Position numbers and translations under genes: made by a program. The notes beneath the pieces are model-generated. The model had not been told where the DNA came from. It did not search any database and worked only from the letters and a program-made list of their open reading frames with translations. Shown here piece by piece: positions 48,001 to 58,791 of a stretch of 64,000 nt of DNA (position 1 is the first letter of the stretch; each line of letters begins with the position of its first letter). The stretch is from positions 17,978,501-18,042,500 of the forward strand of contig NC_092672.1 in the NCBI RefSeq assembly GCF_964355755.1, given 5' to 3'. Source of the DNA: Antedon mediterranea (lineage: Eukaryota; Echinodermata; Crinoidea; Comatulida; Antedonidae).

Positions 48001-51000
48001 AACTGTTATAATAAATAAATACATACCATAAATATTGATGATAGTCAGATTACCCTCTCCAGTCAATAAAGTTCATCGATATCGTCTACTAGCTCTACAT
48101 TCGAGTCCTTTGTATTCTCACATCCATCACCACACTCACATGCATCAGTACAGAGCAAGTTGTTTTTCTTACAACTACAGCGATTTGTTGAGCATGGACC
48201 ATTGCAGGTACATCAACAAATTTCTAGAAGAGCTTCTGGTGCTGGTGGATTGTTGCAAAATACCGGCTTCAAGTGACCATCTTCTAGTTGCCAGGAGTAG
48301 TCTGGTGGAACAGATGGAGTTGGCTTGCATGATGAATTCCATACAATAGACATGTAGTATGCTCTTTCCACGTGTGGTCTAAGAGTTCCCATGGTTGGAG
48401 GTAATTGTTGTCCTTCCTTGCCTTTCTGTGCAAATAACATCCATCTCAAGTCTGTGACATAATCTGCCTTGATCTTAAAAGTACTGTATAATATGCAAAC
48501 ATATTTTTCCATTTTGGTATTTCAGAGGTCAGTCCATATACAGCAAATGCATCTAGTATTTTATCGTCACATTTCATAAGTGCTTTGAAATGGGCGGACA
48601 CTCCTTTTCCAGCAAATGTACCTGTGTTATCTGTACCTTTAAATGCGTACCATCCAATCAGTGCTGCTGATATTTGTTTTCCAAGTCGGTAATAGCATTC
48701 CCATATAGGTATTCTTTTTCCTCTTTTCCTACAAAATGTGGTCATTGGAGGAAGTAGAGGATAGCTTCCTGTTAAACGGATAAAGACATCACTTTCTACA
48801 GAAAATATGTCAACATTGGCACTTGGGTCTTTGTTCATACAATCAAAGGCATTCAATAAGACCAGTTGGTCCCCTTCTTCCAATGTGTGTTGTCCCCCTT
48901 CTTCCAATGTGTGTTGTCCGTGTGTCATCTCTGGCATCATGATAATTTCTGAGAGATTGCAGTTTGCCATCATGGACGTGTGATGTGTTACTAGGACCTT
49001 CTTCGTGTTATTCTTGAAGTGATTAAGTATCTTCTCTGACAGGTATTTTGTAAGTTCAGCTTTGGTCTCTATGTGCGATAAAAATGTCTTAATGTTCAAT
49101 CAATAATGTGTTACAAATATGGATGTTGTGTCGAAAAATGTTATCTATAACCAACATGTTGTGGATATCACACAGGTTATGGTCAAAGGTCAGATATGGT
49201 TTTTCCGGCCATCTTGAAACAAACCTTTGCATTAAAGCAAATAGAAACATGTATTTTCTGAACAATTTGGGATAAATATCAACTCTTTCTGACCAATAGT
49301 TATTGAGATATGATAAGATCAGGTCAAAGGTCAAATGGTCAGAAATAGTATTTTCGGTCATTTTAGGGCAAAATGTTCCATTATAGTGAATAGAATTATA
49401 TACCTTACGAACATTTTAAGACTAAAACCAAGTCTCTACGATTAGTGGTAGCCGAGATATAAGTACTTGATAGTATAGGCGGCCATTTTGAAAAAGCGCC
49501 CCCAGTGAATGAAAAATGTGTTTAGAATTTGGACAACAAGTTGGAAGTTGTTTCCTGTGATGTCCTTGATCACTTAAAAGTGAAAAATCAAATTTGGCTA
49601 AATATATGAAGTAAAGTTAATATACTGTAGTGACAAATGCTGCCTGACTAATATGTATTATGTATGTTTTATTAGCGAAGCGCTATATAGAGAAATATAA
49701 ATTGTGGTATAAATTAATTTTATCATTATTTTACTTTGTAGATTTATTCTACTAAATATACCACAATCTGTTGAGTCCAAATTGTATAGCTTATGCCTAG
49801 GGACAAAAAATGTATGTTTTATGCTGAATGTACCTTTAATGGTACTTGTATAAATTAGCTACAATTCAATACTTGCAAATATTTTTATGGTATTTATGAG
49901 ATTAAAGTGTTAATTTATGAAATTCAATATTTTCACAAGTTAAATTTTTGTTTTGTTTCGTTCCTAGACCCCATGGTCTAAGACATTTATTCGTATTTAG
50001 GCCTTTGGCCCCTTTAAATAACAAAATAACATTTAGACAACGAAAAGTAAATCACATCTTCTTGTATGCTAAATAATAATGTTGAGTTCAAGAGTTCACT
50101 ATAGTGTCATTATTTTTGCATGCATTTCTTTTTCTGAAAATAAATTGCAATTTTCAATGGTGGTGATCCATTATGTAGCTCACCCACAGTAGAGTATTTG
50201 TACATTGTACAATACATAATAATGAAAGCAGTATTAAATGCTTGATTGTTACATTTTTGTGAAAGGGCAGAAAACACTGAATTTGAGCAAATCACTTATT
50301 TCTTTATTGTGGTAAAAAGGATCACTTTACTATAATGTTTCTATTGTGCAAACCCATTGTGAGGTTTGTACTCAGTAATGGCATTGACCACTAAAATATT
50401 GGTAAGCTTAGCAGACTATCAGCAATGGTTTGCAGTGTCTTTCCTTAATACACCCAAGTAGATACGTAACCTAGTTAATTACAGTATATGAAAACAAATG
50501 CATTTTGTTATTCCCTGTGTTTTATTTTCTTTTGCTGCTCATTTCGCACCAATTCCATCTCCTCAAAATATGATTTTGATAAAGTAGTTATTATTATGCA
50601 AGTTTTGACACAGAGCAATATATAAGTTGTTCAATTTCTTTTTTTTTCTGTTTTTTTTTTTGCAATGTCTTAAACCAACTAATTATTATGGTAATTGCAT
50701 ACATTAATTTATATTTTGTAAATATTTTTTTTTTTCAGTTGAGACATGAAGCAAGTCGTAGGGAGAGTATACCGCACGGCCACAGCAGCAATAGCTCAGT
50801 CAGCGCTGGGTCAGAAAAGGGAGAAGGAAGCCAAGAGCAGGTGAACAAAAAGGAAGAGCACAATGTAGAAGAGAAAAAAGAAAAAGAGAAGGATAGGGAT
50901 CGTGAAAAAATTAAAGAAATGGAAAAGAAAGATGCTAAGATAGACTCTGATATTATAAAGGATTTAAAGGCCCAGCTAAAGTAAGGAAAATGAAACAATC

Positions 51001-54000
51001 TATATAATATTCTAGTATGCCATATTCTAGTATGCCATAATAATTATTGTTCCAAATTATTTGTTGTCATTCAGAAAGAAGAATTTAAGATCTCTTGTAA
51101 ATAAGTCTTAATAAGATACGTAGCAAAGCAAACTTGCTAATATTTATAAAATAGGTCGTGTTAAAAGTTCTTCTTAAAAAAATGTAAACAGAAATAGAAG
51201 GTTGTTTCACAAAGACGGAAACTAAGTAAAAAAAAAACATGTTTTGGGTTGTTGTAAAAAGATGAAAGTACCACAAAAAATGTTTCAAAAATTATAAAAA
51301 GTATAAATCATTTTATTTTTGTCTTAGAAAATCTCAAGAAAACCAAAAAGAGATGAAACTCCTACTTGACATGTACAAGGGTGCTCCTAAAGAACAACGA
51401 GAAAAGGCCATGGTAAATATAGTAGATGACTTCCATCACCCTCAATTTTCTATGAATGACTATAAAACTATATTTGAACTTTGGATGAGTAAGGTTATCT
51501 GAGCAAATGCAACATGCACATATGTTGGAGCACAGAAAATAGATTATGCCAATTTAATTGGCATAATCTATTTTCTATAATATAAGTATGTCATATTGCT
51601 GAATTGTGCTATAAAAATCGACCCTAGATATGAATTATATTTTTTCAGTTTTAATGGAAAATACCTTTTGCTTTTTAAGTATGATTAATCATGGAATTGC
51701 ATAAAATCATGCATAAGTTGGGCGTGTGTCTAAAAAAAAGATTGATTAAATGGCTATATGCTGACCAAGTAATAAAATGCTCTGTTACAAGTTTTAGAAA
51801 AACACGACCAACAAAAATGGTAGAAAGAAAAGAAGAATATTCCAAGAAAATAAGTAACAATCAAACTATGCATTTTCTCTTGATTAGTGACATGCATACT
51901 CCGCAATAAAATAACATTTTAAGTTTGGTATAGCATCCAACAGGAGGATCACCTAATGTGATTAAGGTTTAACCTTCTTTCCAGCTTTTTAAACCAGAAC
52001 CTCAAAGTTGTCTTTATCAGGAATAGAAAATGTACTTAAGATTTAAGTGTGATAGAACTCAAAAACTGCAAATGTTATCTATTTTTGTGTGTAATATCTA
52101 AAAATTGGCAACAATAGAAATTTGCATTTGCTAGGCTTATAATTGCTACTAAAGCTTACTAATATAATGTAGGTTCTCTTAATAGAGAAACTTTGAAAAT
52201 GGCAAAGTTGCAAAATTTAAACAGTGGGTAACAATCAGAGGTAACAACAACTAGTGAGATTTAACAAAGGACCTAGGCTTGGATTGAACATGAAATTTGT
52301 TTAATTTGATGGTTACCGTGTTAAAAATCAGTTAGAAATCCTGTAATCAGTAGGTTAAAATAATTAATTATTTATTAGAAGAATGGATTAGGGCCCACTG
52401 TCTCTTTATAGGTTGAATTGTATGAGATGGTTGATTGTTGAGCCAGCTTAATTATTCATACTGTATAAAGGTAATATTTTATTGATGTTTGTGGCTATTT
52501 ATAGCTTTTGGCTGCTGAGAAGAGAGCAAAGGTAGAGCTTGAAGAGATGAGGGCAAGGATCAAGCAATTAGAGGAACGAGATCAGAAAGAAACAAGACAT
52601 CTTTCAAATGAAGATGCCATGCGCAAAATTCGCAATATGGATGAACTTGTTCACCAACTACAGAGGAAACTGGCTGACAGGAAACAGGTAATATAGATTT
52701 TAGCTTATTGTTTAGTATAGTTCAGTATCAGGGAAACATTGCGTCATGTTTCAACTCTGTATTTATTACAATAGTGTGAGCTAAATTATAACATACTACA
52801 GGACTACTTTTACCAAACACAATAATCAGTTTAAACATTCTATTTTTTTTTTTTTTAATAACTATTATAACTTTTCTGAGTATTTTTACTGACCCTCATT
52901 ATTGTATGATTTTGGCAGGAGGAAGAAGCATTGTTATCTGAAATGGATGTTACAGGCCAAGCATTTGAAGACATGCAAGAACAGAATACAAGGCTACTTC
53001 AACAGTTACGAGAGAAAGATGATGCCAACTTCAAATTAATGTCAGAGGTATATCATTTTAAATTAATTTAATTAAGCTTTATAATTTAAAATGAATTATG
53101 GAATGAACTCTGTAATTGTAACTTGGTGTTATTAAAACCAACATAATAATAAATAAAACAACTGCACTTTGCATTAAATAATAATTTTAAAAAACTTATT
53201 ATTATTATAATGCTCACATATATTTTTTGCACTCCTGAATAATATCAGTTTTGATCTTTTAAGTTTAAATTAATATCTGTTTATAGAGAATTAAATCTAA
53301 CCAAATTCATAAGCTTCTTCGAGAAGAAAAAGATGTGTTGGCAGATCAAGTGAACACATTACAATCACAAGTAGATGCCCAGAACCAGGTAGTCAGAAAA
53401 CTAGAAGAGAAAGAAAGAATCTTGCAAACAACCCTAGGTAGCATTGAGAAAGAGCTTACTTTAAGGCAAAATGCATCAGAAATGAATAGAAAAAAGGTTA
53501 TTATTTCTTACTATATTTAATTACAATTCTCATACTCAATATGTGACACAATATTAATTAAATTAAAACTGAAAAAGGTGAGGAAGCCATTATGATTGAC
53601 TATACTATCCAAATTAAATTGTTTGGAGTTTGTTTTATATTACACATACATTAAATGTATTACTGAATCCTCTGGCTTCTTAATTTGAATTGGTTTACAA
53701 TCGTAATTTGTATATTAATTAAAGCATCATTTGAAATTTGAAGTTGTCAAATGTTCCAGTTGTTTGTATTTATCATTTTAGCAGCATTTGCTATGCTTAC
53801 AATTTAATGGAAATCTTTAACCTTTTTATTAAAATTCCACATGTCATTAGGCCATGGAAAACTCACAGTCAACTGCAGATCTTAAATTGCAGTATGAGAA
53901 AATGTCAAAACAAGTTACTGACCTGCAAAAACTTGTAAAAGAAAACAGTAGTGCTGTTGAACAGGAGAATCACAAGTTTAGAAGGTCGCAGGTAAGATAA

Positions 54001-57000
54001 TGTATTTAAGGGTCTGTGTCTGCTGCATAACGCAATTTAACCGGTTATTTTAAAATAGATTAAAAATAAATAACAATAACAAGACCGCGTTTCTGCTCAA
54101 TTTGTGCTCCGAAATAACCGGTTAAATCTATGGGTGGTCGTCGAGCAAAACGTCATCATTACCCAAAATGCAATACACTCAGACGGAAGTAGTAAGTTGG
54201 CTGTTTGTTTACATCGACGTCAGTACACACGTGTGTGATATCGCCATCTTAAACATGTTAACATAATAAAATTTTGTCTCCAGGTCTACAAGTTTTGTTT
54301 TTTGTAAAGTCTACTTACCATCGTTAATAAAATTAATTCTCATGGCGCCTTCAATAACATGGAGAGGGTCGTGCAGCGCCCGATCGCCTAGGATAATTTT
54401 TATCTAGCCTAATTCCTCAACAAAGGCGATGACACACGGCCCTTCCCACGTGAACGACTGTTGTCTTTCGCGAGCGCGGTCCTACAAAAAACCAAACGGA
54501 AACAAAAATGAGACTCAGAATGTTGCAATACCTACCAAACGAGAGTAGATAATTGTTAATTAATTATGAAACCCCAACTTTTATAGCAAAAATCGTCCGA
54601 ATTTATGTTTAAAACGACGAGTTTAGCCACAAAAACTTAAATCAAACGAGAGTATCCAAGTCATAGAATATCGCACGCACATAGTGCCTTTAATAGAATA
54701 ATCAGTATTAAACATTGTTTCGTATATTTATGTACTAACATAAATAATAACACATTTCTATGCTTATAAAATCATATTTAATATTATTATCAAAGGCTCT
54801 GATAACCTTTGTTTTCGGTCGATGTGATGTTTTTCTAAAAAAATTATATGTAAAACGATCAAAGTAGTAAGATTGTTCATTGTTTTACTATTAAAGGCTT
54901 TTAAGGGCGTGCCATAAATACGCTCGTTTGGATTAAGTTTTTGTTGCTAAATTCATCGTTTATAACATACATTCGGATGATTTTTGCTATAAAATTTGGG
55001 TTTTCATAATTAATTAACCATTATCTACTCTCGTTTGGTAGGTATTACTCTCGTTTGGTAGGTATTCGCAACATTCTGAGTCCCTTTTGTTTCCGTTTTG
55101 GTGTTTATATAGGACCATCCATACCCTTCGCGAGCGTGTACTAACACCTCAAATTGCTTAGCTTGGGTAGTCCCCGGAACTCCACCCCAAATTCCTCTTT
55201 TACTTTCGCAAAAATGCTCTTATTTATTATCTGTGATTCTTTTCTATTGCCTGCCATCCTTCCCCGTACTTTCTCTCCCCCCCCCCCACACAACTGAATA
55301 ACATAATTATCTTCATTCATCCACATACTGTACATGTTCACTTCTTCGTTCGACTGTCAAAACCACGAGGAAAACACACATCGTATGCGACGGTATCTGA
55401 CCCGGGGTCACAACTGTCAATCAAATAACCGTTATTTCGTGTTGCAGCTAAGAATTGCTCAGCGATAACCGGTTAAACGGCGTTCTAACACCGATTTAAA
55501 TTGGTGTTTTTAAACGGTTATTTTGCGCTGCCTTATAACCGGTTACCACAAATTTGTCCTGTTTCTGCTGCCAAGAAAATGGAGTTAATTTATTCACACC
55601 GATTTTAATTTATTCACACCGATTTTAACCGGTTATTTTTTATGCAGCAGAAACAGGCCCTAAAACTGTACTTCATATTTCTTTGTTAACCTTAATCCTT
55701 AACACCTTGTGTGCCTGTGTGAGATCACTAATGCAATTACACTGAAGCTATTGCTTCTATATTCCTAATTTTATATAGTAGTGAGATGTGATAATTGTTT
55801 CAAAATTGACATTATTGTAAGTTCCTCTATTTAATTTGTCATTGAGGACCTGCCTTGTAATTGTATGCACTGTTCTGCTTCCACTTTTGTATTTTACCAT
55901 TACAGACTATACTATTAAATATGATTTTACCTGCAACACTAGGGTGCATATGGTACAAATGCTGGTGTGTGTGAATGGGGTATTAGTTACATTAGACCAC
56001 AGATGGACTGCTAAGTAAAATGTGTTTAATTAAAATGCAAACATCAATTTTTCTATTTGTTTTAGGAAGAAATTGTTGGCTTGAAACGCAAGGTAGAGCG
56101 ATACAAAAGAATTGAGTTGACAAGCAGTGCTGATGAAGTCTTAATGGAAGAAATCAGAACATATAAGGTAAATGATTCAATACACTGTTACATAAAGCTA
56201 GACATACTAGGGAGGTTTTGCAACCTTATTAATACGATATACAAAAACAGAAACATCAGTCATACATTTGATGTATTGTCCCTTGAAACACAAAAAATGA
56301 AGGTCAAAATATTCTAAATTGAAATTGGCCATATCAAAGTAATATTAAAATTCGAGCCAAAAACAGTTTAAAAACAAAAGTTTACATAATTACAGGTAAA
56401 TGAATTTGATTACATTTCGTCTGGAAAATCGTCGCGAGCAAAAGTAAACAAAGATTTCAAACCATGAGTATGCATTATGCTAATTAGGATTGTTTACAAC
56501 TCGTCGCAGTTGAGAAGGTGTTTTCACACAGATCGCGAGGAAGTTTTATGATTATGCATGAGTAGCCAAACAAGCGCGTTGCATTATGAGATATGTTTTG
56601 ATCGTCTGTATTTCAGTGAAATAATTTTTTTTTTGAATATTTTTATTTATTATTATTATTTTATTATACTATTATGATACTTCAAAATGACCCACTTTTT
56701 TTTCGAAATATTTTTGTTAAATTTTTTTGGAATTAGTCAAAGGGAATATACATCTTTAAACTTTTGAGCTTTCATATTCGTAAACCATAATTCGTGTTGA
56801 CAAATATCACATTTGTATGTAGAAAACGAATATATTTTTAAATATATTTTATTTTTTTAAATTTTATTTTATAATTATAATATAAACATAGGTGTTTTAT
56901 TAAAATAATATATATTGGATAAATATGGCAGTTCCCAGTTGCTCTGATTTTACCTTGGGTCTAGCTCACCCATGTAATGCATTATTTCATTGCCATGAAT

Positions 57001-57326
57001 TGAATTTTTGTATAATAAATATATTATTATTTTTAAAGATAAAGAGTTTATAATTTTTTTTTATTCACAGTTCAATTCACAATCTTAATCTTGAAAAGTA
57101 ATATAGAAATATTTTCATTCATTTTTTTTATTCAATTTTTATATAGGATTTACTTACTTGCCCATGCTGCAAGAAAGGTCGAAAGAATGTCATTCTATCG
57201 AAATGTTACCACGTGTTTTGTTTTGATTGCATTAAAACACGGTACGAGACAAGACAGCGAAAGTGCCCAAAATGTAATGCTGGTTTTGGTGCAAATGACT
57301 ATCACAGGATTTGGTTAGACAGTTAA
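36029..57326 (+). CDS. RNF20: RNF20/RNF40 (BRE1) E3 ubiquitin-protein ligase
   Basis: BRE1 monoubiquitinates histone H2B in the nucleus with an E2 of the UBE2A/B type, linked to transcription elongation. Nineteen exons join in frame: 36029-36157, 36289-36456, 36573-36732, 38747-38926, 39049-39167, 39395-39589, 43702-43827, 45444-45617, 45711-45846, 46191-46312, 47114-47140, 50739-50980, 51328-51412, 52505-52687, 52919-53047, 53287-53496, 53851-53991, 56066-56167, 57147-57326. The product is 935 residues, against about 975-1000 in vertebrates. Most of it is coiled coil. Conserved blocks include [60 protein letters not shown] and a lysine/glutamate-rich stretch in the 50.7 kb exon. A C-terminal C3HC4 RING has C881, C884, C896, H898, C901, C904, C916 and C919. 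Invertebrates usually have one gene; vertebrate RNF20 and RNF40 cannot be told apart here. Confidence 0.96.
37224..38079. mobile_element. piggyBac-like 856 bp element in RNF20 intron 3
   Basis: It is flanked by TTAA at 37220-37223 and 38080-38083, with perfect 13 bp ends CCCTTTCACTGCG and CGCAGTGAAAGGG. CCCTTT- or CCC-starting ends with TTAA targets are typical of piggyBac. Next to the left end two near-perfect palindromes (TACCCGGTACTACCGGGTA, TACCCGGTAATACCGGGTA) lie 35 bp apart. Non-autonomous. Confidence 0.9.
38215..38395. repeat. Dispersed repeat, second copy at 42925-43065
   Basis: GTCTTGTAATCTCGGGTGCGCTT, GAGTATAAAAGTC, AATTTTCTTG and GACGCAACATCAAGAAATG occur here and in the same order and orientation at 42925-43065. 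One lies in intron 3, the other in intron 6 of RNF20. Confidence 0.8.
40794..40940. mobile_element. 147 bp MITE with ~30 bp inverted ends
   Basis: GTATCATAGAAATATTTGGT-AATATAGCATC at the left and GATGTTGTATTACCAAATAT-TCCTATGATAC at the right are inverted repeats. It sits between the arms of the larger inverted repeat. Confidence 0.8.
42267..42299. repeat. Short perfect-stem hairpin
   Basis: CTTGAAAAGAAGC and GCTTCTTTTCAAG are separated by 7 bases. It lies in RNF20 intron 6. Nothing shows that it is transcribed separately. Confidence 0.6.
44006..44992. mobile_element. ~990 bp inverted-repeat element in RNF20 intron 7
   Basis: GTCCGGGACGATTCGGCCC at 44006-44024 and GGGCCGAATCGCCCCGGAC at 44974-44992 are inverted with one mismatch. 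Inside, an AT-rich block of ~180 bp is tandemly doubled (ACCTGGTCATCATTATTTTC near 44274 and ACCTGGTCATCGTTATTTTC near 44453). The actual ends may lie a little further out. Confidence 0.7.
47114..47140 (+). other. 27 nt micro-exon of RNF20
   Basis: Acceptor CATTTACAG precedes and donor GTAAGAT follows the 27 bases that encode LKHDFGNYK. The reading frame is open and neighbours on both sides end in phase 0, so the exon can be included or skipped without a frame change. It lies between [11 protein letters not shown] and the Ser/Lys/Glu-rich exon, a variable stretch of the family. It is called from splice signals and frame only, not from similarity. Confidence 0.55.
47440..49648. mobile_element. 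2.2 kb DNA transposon with ~400 bp inverted repeats, RNF20 intron 11
   Basis: Ends are GTCGGGCAGCATTTGT and, reverse-complemented, GTCAGGCAGCATTTGTC, each flanked by TA. The arms (about 47440-47900 and 49130-49648) are imperfect complements over 400-500 bp, with GATCACTTAAAAGTGAAAAA, GGCCATTTTGAAAAAGCGCC and GACCTTTGACCTT blocks. Between them a minus-strand coding remnant (48090-49099) is present. A TA target would fit several superfamilies; I cannot assign one. Confidence 0.85.
48090..49099 (-). pseudogene. Transposon protein with FAGKGK motif and Cys-rich tail
   Basis: The 217-residue frame at 49099-48446 contains [29 protein letters not shown] and [20 protein letters not shown], a pattern (D-D, then G-D-T-GSFAGKGK) I recall from repeat-borne proteins of marine animals and fish. 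A frame change near 48480 leads to [19 protein letters not shown] and [20 protein letters not shown], and, after a TGA, to a Cys array ([31 protein letters not shown]) near 48115-48206 that resembles a CXC-type zinc knot. Family function is unknown to me. An upstream part is missing. A stop and a frameshift make it a pseudogene or an intron-containing relic. Confidence 0.7.
51534..51576. repeat. Perfect 20 bp-arm palindrome in RNF20 intron 13
   Basis: AGAAAATAGATTATGCCAAT (51534-51553), spacer TTA, then ATTGGCATAATCTATTTTCT (51557-51576). The arms match without error. It could be a very small foldback element; no target duplication was seen. Confidence 0.9.
54009..55661. mobile_element. 1.65 kb inverted-repeat element in RNF20 intron 17
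   Basis: The left end AGGGTCTGTGTCTGCTGCAT and the right end, reverse-complemented, AGGGCCTGTTTCTGCTGCAT are followed inward by AACCGGTTATTTT in both arms. Several further TAACCGGTTA palindromes lie in the sub-terminal parts. No transposase recognised. Confidence 0.85.
54455..55140. repeat. Inner inverted repeat within the 1.65 kb element
   Basis: Left arm blocks CTTTCGCGAGCG, CAAACGGAAACAAAA, GACTCAGAATGTTGC, AATACCTACCAAACGAGAGT and TAATTAATTATGAAACCCCA recur as reverse complements at 54990-55140. The right arm has the TACTCTCGTTTGGTAGGTAT block doubled. Either a nested element or part of the outer one. Confidence 0.8.
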
Positions 57327-58040
57327 AAAAATTGGTAGTTTATGAAAGTGTTTAATTTAAAAATGGTGGTCATATGGTGTATTTAATTTCTGGTACTTTA
57401 GTGCTTTTAGCGTTTATTAATGAATTTTTTTTTACTAGAAGAGTGCTTTTAGGCTTAGTATTAGGTAATGTAAATGATGTTAAAAAGTGGTGTTTTCAAT
57501 GTTGATTCTTTGAACTAGGCAACGTAGTAAGAATATACGCTGCCTGTTTAGTATACAAATAATGACTGTTTATTAGTGGTAATGGTAATGATAAAAATGG
57601 CATGAGGTGAATGATGACATTGGCCCTACTAAAACATCACCAGATACCTCAGAGCAACAAATCCTACCACCAGAGAGCAGCCAACTGCTTGGAATGGATT
57701 ATTAATGGTATATTACAAATTTCAAAGCTTAATTGTCAGAAACTGATAAAATTGAAGTTAAAAATTGAATTTCTGTCCATTGCAATTCTAGAATCTATTG
57801 CGTTCATCCGTGTCTCTTGTGTATTGTATTCCCCTGTCAACTGCGAGGTGCTACCGATGCATTTATTTGCTCAAATAAATTCTTTTCTGTACACTCGATC
57901 ACTATAACATTTAAAAATAGATATATCTTTTTTGTTACTCATTCAAATGCTCTTACAACATGTGGTCCAATAAAATAAGAAATTCTTTTCTGTACACTAT
58001 AACAGTTAAATAAATAAAACTATACAACTATGTTCACACA
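57327..58040 (+). other. RNF20 3' UTR and downstream stretch
   Basis: No further coding exon. An AATAAA at 57874-57879 and others at about 58009 could be the polyadenylation signal; which one is used is not known. Confidence 0.45.
57874..57879 (+). terminator. Candidate RNF20 polyadenylation signal
   Basis: Canonical AATAAA in TCAAATAAATTC, 548 bases past the stop codon, followed 20-30 bases later by T-rich sequence. Confidence 0.35.
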
Positions 58041-58139
58041 ATTTGTCTCTTTTTTGTAGTAGAGATGTCAATATTGATATTTTTTGGTCCTTTTTTAAAG
58101 AAACCATAGAATTACTTCTGTCAGTAACGGTATTCTACA

Positions 58140-58700
58140 GTACCGCACTTCTTCAATTAACAAATGAAATTGTTGGGACCTTCGAGGGGGGTGAACTTGC
58201 CATTGGTATTTTCATTGACCTCTCGAAGGCCGTTGATACAATTGATCACGATATTTTATTATATCATCGGGCATCCTTCAGTCAAAATTGACTATGGAGA
58301 CAACATTGGAGAGAATTTCATTCGTTATCCAGCGAGTCTGTTTGAGTTCCAGTAGCTGATCTAGATTTTCAGATACCTCTCTTCATTTTCCATACGATAT
58401 CTTTCTTCGCTGTGTACAAGTCCTGCCTTGATACAGTCTTTCCATGATTTTGTTTAATTATGGAATCCATGGCCCTGCATATAATTTATTAAACTCTCAA
58501 ACCGCAAGCTATGCACTAAATTTAAACATACCCTTTCTGATTTTCTTCATATTATTTGTTTATTATTTATTCCCTCAAGGTTCTCTGCTTGGGCCGCTAT
58601 TATTTTTTATTATACATAAAGGATCCATAATGCCTTAAATATGTTTCTGATTCTGTTGTATGCTGATGACACAACCCTTTAATTTTTTAAATACTTTTCT
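58140..58700 (+). pseudogene. LINE reverse transcriptase fragment
   Basis: Reads LLQLTNEIVGTFEGGELAIG, then GIFIDLSKAVDTIDHDILL near 58203-58260 (RT motif A), PQGSLLGPLLFF near 58577-58612 (motif B region) and, in another frame, LLYADDTTL near 58658-58680 (motif C). Sequence between motifs A and B is shortened and frame-shifted. It ends just before the Helitron-like copy B. Dead non-LTR retrotransposon copy, CR1/Jockey-type by pattern. Confidence 0.85.
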
Positions 58701-58791
58701 GCAAATAAACTTTCTGTTAATAAGAAGTGTTGTTGTATGGTGTTCAAAGTTCAAAAATTCACAAATACCACTAAATACCAGTACTTTCAAA

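Noticed and set aside
50735-50998. Minus-strand frame opposite the Lys/Glu-rich RNF20 exon
   Set aside because: The Ser/Phe-rich product is the shadow of the coding exon.
57091-57318. 75-codon frame overlapping the last RNF20 exon
   Set aside because: It is in another frame than the RING domain and has no similarity of its own.
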